A stretch of DNA of 40,544 nt from CAZYHS01 sp964647545. Its GTDB lineage: Bacteria; UBA10199; GCA-002796325; 1-14-0-20-49-13. Position numbers and translations under genes: made by a program. Numbering within the stretch: position 1 is the first letter of the stretch; each line of letters starts with the position of its first letter. The notes below the pieces were generated by a model, which was not told the origin of the DNA, ran no database searches, and worked only from the letters and a program-made list of their open reading frames with translations. The stretch spans positions 1 through 40,544 of the forward strand of contig CAZYHS010000018.1 in the NCBI GenBank assembly GCA_964647545.1, given 5' to 3'. Shown here piece by piece: positions 15,875-23,982 of the stretch.

Positions 15875-16642
15875 TCAGCGGCCGATTATGTAGCGCATCG
15901 GATCGACCTCTTCGCGCAGAATTCTAAGCATTTCCGGAGTCGGGGCCGGCGTCGTCGTAAGCTTTGGATGAACAAGCAGTTCAAAGCCCGTGTTCTCTTT
16001 CACCTGCTCGATCGTCACGTTGGGATGAACGCTAATGACTCTCATCCGCTTGCTGGTCTCTTCAAAATCCATCACGGCAAGGTTTGTAATAATTCGGTAC
16101 GGACCGGTCCCTTCCGGCAGACCGGCTTCATATCGCGACTTGCCGCCTGTAAGATATCCGGGGGTCGTAATAAAATCGACCTTTTCAACAAAGCGTCTTT
16201 TTTCGTGCGGAGTGATAACGACAAAATTCCAGCAATTGGTCGCGAGATCGGCCGCACCGCCGCTGCCGGGGAGTCGAACCTTCGGCTTGCGATAGTCGGG
16301 ACCGATCATCGTCGAATTCAAGTTCCCGTACATATCCAGCTGTGCTCCGCCTAGAAACGCAAAATCGATGAGGCCTCTGGCTGTCGTAGCCATCACTTCG
16401 CCCATACTGCCGGCCATCAGGCCTTTGTAGAACGTGCGCGAATCGCCGACCGAAACCGGCATTTGCGGCAAAATCGGCGCAACTCCACCGGCTTCGAACA
16501 TCATCAAAATGTTAGGCGCCGAGGTCTTTTGAGCAAGCATCGCCGCGGCGCACGGTGCGCCGGTTCCTACAACCGCGCTTGCGCCGTCGGGTATCTCACG
16601 AGCGGCCGAACAGATCATAAGTTCCATTGAATTGTAGCTCAT
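15875..16642 (-). CDS. CoA-transferase family I, subunit B (GctB-like)
   Basis: 255 residues, the size of glutaconate CoA-transferase beta subunits. The segment FEAGGVAPILP places Glu50 where the family has its catalytic glutamate that carries the CoA thioester. Other family features are VVGTGAPCAAAMLAQ near the N-terminus, GGAQLDMYGNLNST and RLPGSGGAADLA in the middle. With subunit A it transfers CoA between acyl-CoA and a free acid. GGAGGT precedes the ATG at 16642, and its start overlaps the subunit A stop by ATGA, as expected for subunits made in equal amounts. Substrate may be glutaconate, a 3-oxo acid or a steroid-degradation product (the IpdB branch looks similar); the sequence alone does not decide. 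Confidence 0.87.
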   Translation of the reverse strand: MSYNSMELMICSAAREIPDGASAVVGTGAPCAAAMLAQKTSAPNILMMFEAGGVAPILPQMPVSVGDSRTFYKGLMAGSMGEVMATTARGLIDFAFLGGAQLDMYGNLNSTMIGPDYRKPKVRLPGSGGAADLATNCWNFVVITPHEKRRFVEKVDFITTPGYLTGGKSRYEAGLPEGTGPYRIITNLAVMDFEETSKRMRVISVHPNVTIEQVKENTGFELLVHPKLTTTPAPTPEMLRILREEVDPMRYIIGR

Positions 16643-17628
16643 GCCGCACCTCCGATCATAAATTCTTTCTGCCGCAGCTCTTCCATTTTTTTAATTCCGC
16701 CACGCAAGCCGATATAATCTTCAAAATCTTTCACACCGTAAATATGCTTGTCTAGGAAGAGCTTGAATTCTTCCGGATTCTCTTCGACCTTTAGCCACTC
16801 GGAGATGTGCTCTTCGTCCGAAAAATATTCGTACGGCATGTTCCCCGGATAGCTGCCGAAAGGGACCTCGCAGACCGCATCGACGCAATAGTAGGGAATT
16901 GTCGATAGGTTAGGATTGTCGCGAAATTTATCGCTCGGCACGACGCGTTCGCAGGTGATGATAAGTTTTTTGGCCGCGCGCGCGATGTCTTCATCGGCGA
17001 CCGAAATGCCGCGAATCCAGCAGTTGCCGAACTCGTCGGCTTCGTGAACATGAATAATGGCGACGTCGGGATAGAGAGCCGGAAAAGTTTCAAAAAGTTT
17101 TCCGGTGTAGGGGCATTTGACGACCTTGTTGGCACACCATTTAAGACCATCTGTGCCGAGCGCCTGACGCGCGACCATAAAAGGCATGCCCAAAGCCGCA
17201 GCCTTGAAGCGCCATGCAAGGCCGGCGTTCGTCCATTCGGTGCATTCGACGCGTCCGCTTTCTATGTAGCGACGGGCGCTGCGCGAAACGCCGCGAGCTT
17301 CAAGCCCAACAATGTAGGCTGCATCGCATCTGTCAAAAGCCTCGCCGGCCGACAATATCTGAAAATCGTGCGTCGCCGTATGACCTGCAAACCCCAGTTT
17401 ATTAATTTTTTGCCGCAAGATCTCATGAAGCGCCGCAACCGGAACTCTCACGCCACCGAATCCACCGCTGGCAAGATAATCGCCGCTTTTGACATACTTT
17501 GCGACCGCCTCTTTAAGCGGCATTAATTTGCTTTTTAGTGCGCGCGACTTTTCTTTAAAAAAAGCGCGGGCTACGTCGGGGTCGGGATTTGAAAAAAGTC
17601 TTCCGCTCCCCTCAAACTCGACTTTCAT
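16639..17628 (-). CDS. CoA-transferase family I, subunit A (GctA-like)
   Basis: 329 residues from the ATG at 17628, selected because AAGGAG lies 5 bases before it; the open frame runs to 17685. LASGGFGGVRVPVAALHEIL is the glycine-rich CoA-binding start of the family A subunit, followed by GFAGHTATHDFQIL, HVHEADEFGNCWIRG (the conserved GN turn) and the late segment VPFGSYPG. It forms the active heteromer with the next gene. It is first in the operon with subunit B and the acyl-CoA synthetase. Its promoter lies in the 240-base gap shared with the divergent sigma-54 unit. Confidence 0.86.
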   Translation of the reverse strand: MKVEFEGSGRLFSNPDPDVARAFFKEKSRALKSKLMPLKEAVAKYVKSGDYLASGGFGGVRVPVAALHEILRQKINKLGFAGHTATHDFQILSAGEAFDRCDAAYIVGLEARGVSRSARRYIESGRVECTEWTNAGLAWRFKAAALGMPFMVARQALGTDGLKWCANKVVKCPYTGKLFETFPALYPDVAIIHVHEADEFGNCWIRGISVADEDIARAAKKLIITCERVVPSDKFRDNPNLSTIPYYCVDAVCEVPFGSYPGNMPYEYFSDEEHISEWLKVEENPEEFKLFLDKHIYGVKDFEDYIGLRGGIKKMEELRQKEFMIGGAA

Positions 17629-17703
17629 AGTTGCTCCTTTGTTATTTGGAGGCGCGAATAAAACAAAATCGGCCCGACATCGCAAGGAGTATAATTTTAT
17701 TTG

Positions 17704-17788
17704 AGCGTCAAATTTTCGTGTTTTTTGAACTTTTAAGCGTCAAATCTTTGTTAATTCGCATAATTTTACAGGTTTTAAACTCTGTAAA
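17704..17788 (+). promoter_or_regulatory. Candidate activator sites upstream of the sigma-54 promoter
   Basis: A perfect direct repeat AGCGTCAAAT occurs at 17704-17713 and 17736-17745, spaced 32 bases (three helical turns). A perfect dyad TTTACAG (17765-17771) / CTGTAAA (17782-17788) follows. The dyad centre is about 85 bases before the predicted start of transcription, within the range where NtrC-type activators bind. The surrounding DNA is AT-rich and could bend. Three such activators are encoded at 29890-34087; which one binds here is unknown. Confidence 0.5.
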
Positions 17789-17835
17789 TTCCATTTTTTA
17801 TTGAAATTTACGCGCATTGCTCACGCCGCATAACA

Positions 17836-17851
17836 TGGCACATTATTTGCT
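17836..17851 (+). promoter_or_regulatory. Sigma-54 promoter
   Basis: TGGCACATTATTTGCT matches the sigma-54 consensus TGGCAC-N5-TTGCA/T, with the required GG (17837-17838) and GC (17849-17850) separated by exactly 10 bases. Transcription should start near 17862, leaving about 19 bases of leader that contain the GGAG serving the ATG at 17881. Confidence 0.85.
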
Positions 17852-17880
17852 CTATAATTTAGTGAATCATGGAGACAAAT

Positions 17881-18483
17881 ATGAAGTGCCAACCGCAAAT
17901 CATTGCCGGAAAAGAGCTTGCCGACTACCTAAGGCGCAGGATCATTGTAGCCGTAACCGACGTTGGCGTGGAAGTGTCCGAAACTACTGAGTTTTATTTA
18001 GTCAATCTTCTTACTGAATTTAACAGAACCGAATCTCTTTACAAGCTCGAAGAGAGCCGCCTTGAAGAGGAGCCGCTCGCAATTAAACTTGCCAACGCTA
18101 TTTGCGGGGATACCGCTACCCAGATACGGGAACTCAAAGCGCTTGGCGACAGGGCGCTTTACGTAGCCGGCATATTCCCCGAAAATCTTGAAAAGCGGGC
18201 GATCGGGTTAAAATATTATGTTGAGATGGGGAGCTCGGCCTATGGGCTACTTTCTGATATTTTTATAGACGATTCGACCTTTTCACCGCTTTATTTAGAG
18301 CTAGCCGAAAATTTCCACGACCTTGCGATGGTCATCGGGCTCGCCAGTTCGGCAGACGAAATATTCAATAATACCGATATATTACGAATTTATGAACGTT
18401 ATCTGAGAACTCACGACCCTCACCTTAAGGAGACGCTCGAGCAAGAGGGCATTATTGTCACCGAGTGCCCAAAAGCCGCCTAA
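17881..18483 (+). CDS. Uncharacterised helical protein under sigma-54 control
   Basis: 200 residues from the ATG at 17881. That start has GGAG six bases upstream inside the predicted transcript; an in-frame ATG at 17869 would have almost no leader. The protein is mostly predicted helix, with no signal peptide or membrane segment. The central part (ELKALGDRALYVAGIFPENL, then RAIGLKYYVEMGSSAYGLL) resembles uncharacterised proteins I associate with deltaproteobacteria and myxobacteria, but I know no function. A cysteine lies near each end (CQP.. and TECPKAA). It is the first gene behind the sigma-54 promoter, so it should be made only when an activator is engaged. It may be cotranscribed with the gene at 18622 (138-base gap). 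Confidence 0.75.
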   Translation: MKCQPQIIAGKELADYLRRRIIVAVTDVGVEVSETTEFYLVNLLTEFNRTESLYKLEESRLEEEPLAIKLANAICGDTATQIRELKALGDRALYVAGIFPENLEKRAIGLKYYVEMGSSAYGLLSDIFIDDSTFSPLYLELAENFHDLAMVIGLASSADEIFNNTDILRIYERYLRTHDPHLKETLEQEGIIVTECPKAA

Positions 18484-18621
18484 AACCCCCTGCATTTTCA
18501 TAGCAAAATCCTAGAATTAGACGACTCTGCACAATTGACAAGCGCGCATAATTTCAGTAGCACCTGCGCAAGTTAAGCCGCTTGCAAAAAATTCAACCCG
18601 ACATAATCGGAAGGACAGTAA

Positions 18622-20307
18622 ATGACAATTTCAACTGACAGTTTAACGCGCCTCGATAAAATTTTTTCCGTCCCCGAATCAGATTGTGACAATGAATCTC
18701 AATCTTGCCCGACCACCAGTGACAATGCAGATGACTATGCCGAAGCGGGCCAAAATAACACGTTCACAACTTTATTTGCAGTCGCATCGGCCGCAGCGGC
18801 GACCTTATTTACCTCCAGCGCTTTTGCAAAGTCGGGGAGTTCAAGCGACGGCAAAAGGATAAGGGTTCTATTAAAAATGGCAGGTGAGCAGACTCAACTT
18901 GCTGTCAAGTTGCTGGAGCTGGGACAGTCTCCGGATGCAAATGAGAGAAAACAAGCAGCGGAACATTTTAAATTTGCGGGTGATGCGCTTCTGGAAGCTG
19001 CAAATATCATCGCCGCACGTCCGAAAAAAAATTCCAAGCACATGTTTGAAGCCGCCGAAACTATTGCGCTCGCCGCAAAACGCTTCGGACAAGCTGCGGA
19101 AGCAACAGGCGGATATTCTCTCGAAGGCGCCGCCGCCTTGTTTCAACTTGCCGCAAATACCGCGACAAAAGCCGCCGACATTTTTACTAACGGTCCCATC
19201 ATAGGTTCCTATGCACCCATTGGGCTAGCCAGCCTCGCAGATGCAGCGTTTTTTAAGCGCAGAGCTTATGATCTTGCGGCGGAGATTATCATAAAATCAT
19301 CTTCGATATTCGGCCCGCTGCTTGCAGAAGCCGGCGAAAAGACGGCTCTCGACATTCTTGAGCGCGCGACGTTCGACTACATCGATAAAATTGATTGGGC
19401 GATTAGAGAGACCGCCGAAGTTCACACCTTGCTTGAACCGGTGAGAGAAAGCGTTCGCTCTCTCGAGTTTTTGGTCACGGCCTCAGAAATCTTTAGAGAA
19501 CTGGGGATGACCGAAACGGCTGAAACGATAAAAATGCTGGCTGCCGACGCCTTTGAATTTTTGAAACCCAGAGTTGACGAGCTTTGTAAAAGAAATCTCC
19601 TGTACAATGACTCCATATTTTTTTCGGTCGAATCGAGGCAGGTTTCTCAGCTGGCCGAAACAATGGCACGCATAGAGATGAAAATTTTTATTTCCCCCGA
19701 CAGAGCCTCGGAACAGACTTCGTTGACAAAAGCTGTTGAAACAGCAAAGGCTGTAAGTCTGATCGAATATGCGGAAACAATATTTTTGCCTCTCGAAAAT
19801 TCAGAGTCCCAGCCGTCAATTCTAGCCGGAGCAATTGAGACAAAAATAAGAGCCCTTAAGGAAGCATGCTTGATATTTGAAAAGCATGGCGAATCGACCA
19901 AAGCCGCTTGGATATATAATAGGATCGCCAAGATCTACATAGAACTATCAAATTCCAATAGAAACACGACACAGTTTGGCGATTACGAAGCGCTTGCCAA
20001 ATATTATCTAGGACAGGCAGCGTGCCGGTTTTCATCGGATGGCAACAATACTATGACAAGGCTTATGCTAGAGTCGTCAAATCATCTTCAAGCTTTTGCA
20101 CGAGACGGGCTTATCCCCACGATCCCGTCAATAATCATCGGGCCGCGCGAACTGGAGGCGTTGAGAAGCGCGGGGAACAAAAATCCCGCTGCACCGGCTT
20201 CGCTTAGTGAAGAGATGAAGAGAGCGTCCACAACAGCCGAACGCATCAATCGCGAACTCAAAAGAGCCGAAAACGCTCTGGACAGAGCAAAGGCTGTTAA
20301 AAGATAG
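18622..20307 (+). CDS. Large helical-repeat protein with an internal hydrophobic segment, unknown function
   Basis: 561 residues. AAGGA lies six bases before the ATG. Residues 1-48 are hydrophilic and rich in Asp, Asn, Ser and Thr; 49-68 are hydrophobic (FTTLFAVASAAAATLFTSSA) and end in SAFAK, which looks like a signal-peptidase site. The remainder is almost wholly amphipathic helix with alanine-rich pairs of the TPR or related kind (AAEHFKFAGDALLEAANII, AAETIALAAKRFGQAAEA), ending in a coiled, basic tail. No catalytic motif was seen. A TTGACA box at 18535 with a poor -10 may give a second promoter; otherwise it is read from the sigma-54 promoter. An export-like segment after 48 hydrophilic residues is unusual. 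There is no internal ATG that would give a normal signal peptide. Confidence 0.75.
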   Translation: MTISTDSLTRLDKIFSVPESDCDNESQSCPTTSDNADDYAEAGQNNTFTTLFAVASAAAATLFTSSAFAKSGSSSDGKRIRVLLKMAGEQTQLAVKLLELGQSPDANERKQAAEHFKFAGDALLEAANIIAARPKKNSKHMFEAAETIALAAKRFGQAAEATGGYSLEGAAALFQLAANTATKAADIFTNGPIIGSYAPIGLASLADAAFFKRRAYDLAAEIIIKSSSIFGPLLAEAGEKTALDILERATFDYIDKIDWAIRETAEVHTLLEPVRESVRSLEFLVTASEIFRELGMTETAETIKMLAADAFEFLKPRVDELCKRNLLYNDSIFFSVESRQVSQLAETMARIEMKIFISPDRASEQTSLTKAVETAKAVSLIEYAETIFLPLENSESQPSILAGAIETKIRALKEACLIFEKHGESTKAAWIYNRIAKIYIELSNSNRNTTQFGDYEALAKYYLGQAACRFSSDGNNTMTRLMLESSNHLQAFARDGLIPTIPSIIIGPRELEALRSAGNKNPAAPASLSEEMKRASTTAERINRELKRAENALDRAKAVKR

Positions 20308-20325
20308 CCGCGGCTGCCGAAGAAA

Positions 20326-21501
20326 TTATTTGATAAACGCTTTGCGCAAACCGTCGATCGCCCCTTCGATCACACGATCGCTCACGCAATATGACAGGCG
20401 CATATGACCGGCGGAACCAAACCCCGAACCGGGAACCGCAAGAACTCGCCATTCCAGAAGTTTCTGCACAAATTCAACATCGTCTTTTAGCGGAGTTTTC
20501 GGAAAGAAATAAAACGCCCCTTCCGGCTTAACAACGTCGTAGCCTATCTTCACAAGATTTTCGTAAAGATAATCGCGTTTCTTTTTATAAACTCCGACGT
20601 CCACCAAGCTGTCGGCGGCGACACTTATCACGTTCTGCATGATAGCAGGCGCGTTCACAAAACCGAGAGTTCTGTTGCAAAATGCCAAGGCCGACATGGC
20701 GTCGTCGTGGTCACTGCATTTCGGACTGACCGCAATGTAACCGATGCGCTCTCCGGGAACCGACAAAGTTTTCGAAAAAGATGCGACGATAACGCTTTCG
20801 TCATAATGATCGAAGATCGACGGAGTTTTTGCGCCGTCATAGCAGAGCTTGCCGTAGGCGTCGTCCAAAATGAGCAGTACTTTTCTGCCGAGCTTCTTTT
20901 CCTTCTCGCGCAAAAGTTCGGCCATAGCCTTGATGGTCTGCTCCTTGTAAACCACTCCTGTCGGATTGTTGGGCGAATTGATTATTATCGCCGCGGTGTG
21001 GCGGTTGATCTTTTCGTCAAGGCTCTTTATGTCGGGGAGAAAATTTTCGTCGGTATCGGCGATCACGCATTTCAACCCGTGATTTTCTGCGTAATAAGTG
21101 TACTCGACAAAGTACGGGGCAAGCAAAACAACCTCGTCGCCGGCGTTAAGCAGCGCTTTGAGAGCGACGTTCAACCCGCCGGCTGCGCCACACGTCATAA
21201 CAACGTCTGTCGCCGACACAGGCGTGCTGCCGCCTGAACTCAACATTTTTGCGATGGCGGCCCTAGTTTCGGGATAGCCGACGTTAGGCATGTAGCGATG
21301 CCGTCCGGCGATATCAGAATTCACAAAATTCCTTAGAGCCGAAACAAAAGCCTCAGGCGGCTCAAGGTCGGGGTTGCCAAGCGACATGTCGAAAACATTG
21401 TCGGGGCCAAACTCCTTTTTAAGCCGCAGCCCCTCTTCGAACATTTTGCGGATCCAAGAACCGCGTTTTACGTCTTCAATTATTTTTTTCGATACCGGCA
21501 T
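20326..21501 (-). CDS. Class I/II pyridoxal-phosphate aminotransferase
   Basis: 391 residues of the AspC-type fold I family. Visible landmarks are the substrate-side SLGNPDLEPP, NSPNNPTG (175-182), DDAYG (213-217) and the cofactor lysine K244 in SFSKTLSVPGERIGY. These enzymes move an amino group between an amino acid and a 2-oxo acid. A GAGGT sits 3 bases upstream of the ATG at 21501. It follows the tryptophanase gene after 6 bases, so it probably helps amino-acid catabolism, perhaps of aromatic or neutral amino acids. Specificity cannot be read from sequence. It faces the helical protein gene tail to tail with 18 bases between. Confidence 0.88.
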   Translation of the reverse strand: MPVSKKIIEDVKRGSWIRKMFEEGLRLKKEFGPDNVFDMSLGNPDLEPPEAFVSALRNFVNSDIAGRHRYMPNVGYPETRAAIAKMLSSGGSTPVSATDVVMTCGAAGGLNVALKALLNAGDEVVLLAPYFVEYTYYAENHGLKCVIADTDENFLPDIKSLDEKINRHTAAIIINSPNNPTGVVYKEQTIKAMAELLREKEKKLGRKVLLILDDAYGKLCYDGAKTPSIFDHYDESVIVASFSKTLSVPGERIGYIAVSPKCSDHDDAMSALAFCNRTLGFVNAPAIMQNVISVAADSLVDVGVYKKKRDYLYENLVKIGYDVVKPEGAFYFFPKTPLKDDVEFVQKLLEWRVLAVPGSGFGSAGHMRLSYCVSDRVIEGAIDGLRKAFIK

Positions 21502-21507
21502 AAGACC

Positions 21508-22881
21508 TCACAAATAGCGGAAAGTTGAAGTAAAGTGGCGTATCCCTTTTGTTTCGACGTCGAACGCCATCCCTTTTGTCACATCGCGCTTCTCGCGCCA
21601 GACCGTTTCGACCACGTCTGCGACATAATCGAAATGCTCCTGCGTATAAACCCGACGCGGGACACAAAGCCTGCACAGGTCGAGCGACGGCCTTACGTTT
21701 TGCCCCGTGCGTGGATCGCGGCCGGCAAGATTCGAACCGACCTCGACCGTGCGAACGCCCCCCTCTTTGTAAAGTTCGGCGACGAGCATTTGTGACGGGA
21801 ACTGTTCTTCGGGAACTTTGGGAAAGAATTTGCGCCCGTCGATGAAAACGGCGTGGCCCCCGACAGGATGGACGATCGGAATTCCGGCCTTTGCAAGAAG
21901 ACCGCCGAGATAGTTTGTCTGATCGATCCGATGTGCAAGGTAGGATTCTTCGACGACCTCTTTAAGCCCCTGCGCCATGACCTCCATGTCGAGGCCCGAC
22001 ATCCCGCCGTAAGTATAAAAGCCCTCAAACAGTATCACAAACGGCTTAAGCTCTTCGTAGAGTTTTTCGTCGCGCAGCGCGATAAACCCGCCGATCGGAA
22101 CAAGCCCGTCCTTTTTAGCGCTCATAGTACAGCCTTCGCCGTGTTCAAACATCTCGCGCGAAATTTCTTTTACGGTCTTGTCGTGGCAGCCCTTCTCGCG
22201 CATTTTTATGAAATATGCGTTCTCGGCAAAACGCGCGGCGTCGAAAAAGAGCCTGACTCCGTGTTTTTTGCACCAGTGCGAGACCTCTTTGATATTTGCG
22301 AGCGAAACCGGCTGACCTCCGCCGGAATTACACGTGATCGTGATCAGGCAGTAGGCGATCTGCTCTTTGCCGTATTTTGCAAACGCCGAGTCGAGCTTTG
22401 CCACGTCGAGGTTCCCTTTAAAAGGGTGTTCGACCTCGGAAGAACGCCCTTCGTCGATCGTGCAATCGACGGCGCATGCTCCGCGATATTCAATGTGCGC
22501 TTTTGTGGTGTCGAAATGCGTGTTGCCTAAAACCACCTGCCCCGACTTAATCAGCACATGATCCAGAATATGTTCGGCGGCTCGGCCTTGATGGGTCGGG
22601 ATCAGAAAAGGGAGCCCCATGATATCGCCGACCGTTCTTTGAAGCTCAAAGAACGAAAGAGAGCCTGCGTAGGATTCGTCGCCGAGCATCGAGCGCGACA
22701 TTTGGCGGGTACTGACCGCCCCCGTCCCCGAATCGGTCAAAAGATCGATGTAAACGTCGTCACTTCTCAGGTTAAAGACGTTGTAACCGGCCTCTTTCAG
22801 CTTTTTTTCACGACTATTTTTGTCCAGAAGCCGGATAGGTTCAACCACTTTGATCTTGTACGGGACCACTCGTCTGCTCAT
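21508..22881 (-). CDS. tnaA: Tryptophanase (beta-eliminating lyase)
   Basis: 457 residues, aligning over its full length with tryptophanase and tyrosine phenol-lyase. The cofactor lysine is K257 in SAKKD. Three positions separate the two enzymes: residue 124 is Asp (HFDTT; Thr in tyrosine phenol-lyase, Asp137 in E. coli TnaA), residue 381 is Val (VEVGS; Arg381 in tyrosine phenol-lyase) and residue 449 is His (RHFT; Phe in tyrosine phenol-lyase). All three agree with tryptophanase. The enzyme should split tryptophan to indole, pyruvate and ammonia. CAGGAG precedes the ATG at 22881. No TnaC-like leader peptide or tryptophan permease was found beside it. The aminotransferase follows closely. Confidence 0.88.
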   Translation of the reverse strand: MSRRVVPYKIKVVEPIRLLDKNSREKKLKEAGYNVFNLRSDDVYIDLLTDSGTGAVSTRQMSRSMLGDESYAGSLSFFELQRTVGDIMGLPFLIPTHQGRAAEHILDHVLIKSGQVVLGNTHFDTTKAHIEYRGACAVDCTIDEGRSSEVEHPFKGNLDVAKLDSAFAKYGKEQIAYCLITITCNSGGGQPVSLANIKEVSHWCKKHGVRLFFDAARFAENAYFIKMREKGCHDKTVKEISREMFEHGEGCTMSAKKDGLVPIGGFIALRDEKLYEELKPFVILFEGFYTYGGMSGLDMEVMAQGLKEVVEESYLAHRIDQTNYLGGLLAKAGIPIVHPVGGHAVFIDGRKFFPKVPEEQFPSQMLVAELYKEGGVRTVEVGSNLAGRDPRTGQNVRPSLDLCRLCVPRRVYTQEHFDYVADVVETVWREKRDVTKGMAFDVETKGIRHFTSTFRYL

Positions 22882-22989
22882 AGGCCGCTCCTGTAAGTTC
22901 TAGTTTTATCAATGATTTGCGGACGCAACGCTTTTCCACATAGCGATTTTTGTCAAGCCCAATTTAATTTCGCCGCCTCTCTCGAAAAC

Positions 22990-23019
22990 TTGACACAGCC
23001 GAGTAAAATCGCGTAATTT
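22990..23019 (+). promoter_or_regulatory. Sigma-70 type promoter giving a probable leaderless mRNA
   Basis: TTGACA (22990-22995) is a perfect -35 box and TAATTT (23014-23019) a good -10, with an 18-base spacer. Transcription would begin about 7 bases beyond the -10, at the ATG at 23026. No Shine-Dalgarno exists in the six bases between. This is the expected layout of a leaderless transcript. Confidence 0.6.
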
Positions 23020-23025
23020 GCCGGC

Positions 23026-23961
23026 ATGGCTAAAGAACAAGAGCTTCAATTTCCGATCAACACATCGCTTCTAACCGAAGCGCAAAAAATTAAACAGGAG
23101 CGCTCCCTCGTTCGCGAACGGCTCGAAAAGATCGAAGCAAAACGCGACGAAGTCAGCTCCGGCGTCTATCAAAAAGTGAAGCAGGACTACACGGCGAAGC
23201 TATCAGAAGTTTCCAACGCCCTGCTTGAAAAAAAGACCGACATCGACCGCGAGCTTTCGTCGCTCTACGAAACACGCTCTAAGGTCGGCGAAAACCTTCA
23301 GCAGAACAAAGAGGTTCTTGAAGAGCTCAAGTTCAGACACGACCTCAACGAGTTCGACGAGAAGGAGTTTGCAACGCGCTCGGCCGAAATCTCCGACAAG
23401 ATCGGCAAGTTTGAAAAGGTCCTCTCGGCCATCAATTCCAACATCGAAAGATACGAAGCGATATTTGCCGACGAAGAAGGAATCGCCGACATGACAGAGC
23501 CTTCGGTAAAACAAAAACCGGACATGTCTGTCGAAGCGCCGCCGTCGGCGCTGCTGGACGATTCCGAATACCACGTTGAAGACGACGCAGTTGAAAAAGA
23601 CTACTTTGCCCCCGAAGGAGCGACTGAAAAGTCGATCGACGTAACCAAAAAGACCGCCGCACCGGCGACGGGAGTAGCAAAGGCGATAGTCATTGAAGGA
23701 GAATTTGCGGGACAGGAATACATCCTTAAAAAAGAAAATCCGATCGGCCGCGCCAACTCGAACACAATCATCTTAAAGGACGCAAAGGTCAGCCGTCAGC
23801 ACGCCGTCATAAGACAGACCGGCAACGAGTTCAGCATAATCGACCTCAACAGTTCAAACGGAATAACCGTGAATCACGAAAGGGTCAAAGAACACGTCCT
23901 TTCCGACGGAGACCAGTTTCAGGTCGGCGACCACGTATTTCAATTCAAAATATTCCCCTAA
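23026..23961 (+). CDS. Coiled-coil protein with C-terminal FHA domain
   Basis: 311 residues. Residues 10-150 are a long, highly charged coiled coil; 150-220 are an acidic, Pro/Ala-containing linker; 225-311 form an FHA domain with the phosphothreonine-binding features GRANSN, VSRQHA and DLNSSNGI. FHA domains recognise phosphothreonine, so partner serine/threonine kinases must act elsewhere in the genome, as none is in the window. There is no signal peptide or membrane segment, so it should be a cytoplasmic adaptor. The start is supported by the promoter boxes directly before it rather than by a ribosome-binding site. It is a single-gene unit convergent with polA (21 bases). Confidence 0.85.
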   Translation: MAKEQELQFPINTSLLTEAQKIKQERSLVRERLEKIEAKRDEVSSGVYQKVKQDYTAKLSEVSNALLEKKTDIDRELSSLYETRSKVGENLQQNKEVLEELKFRHDLNEFDEKEFATRSAEISDKIGKFEKVLSAINSNIERYEAIFADEEGIADMTEPSVKQKPDMSVEAPPSALLDDSEYHVEDDAVEKDYFAPEGATEKSIDVTKKTAAPATGVAKAIVIEGEFAGQEYILKKENPIGRANSNTIILKDAKVSRQHAVIRQTGNEFSIIDLNSSNGITVNHERVKEHVLSDGDQFQVGDHVFQFKIFP

Positions 23962-23982
23962 GGTTCGGCAAACTGGTCCGCG

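Noticed and set aside
21508..22881. Tyrosine phenol-lyase
   Set aside because: The residues that mark that enzyme (Thr124, Arg381, Phe near 448) are Asp, Val and His here.
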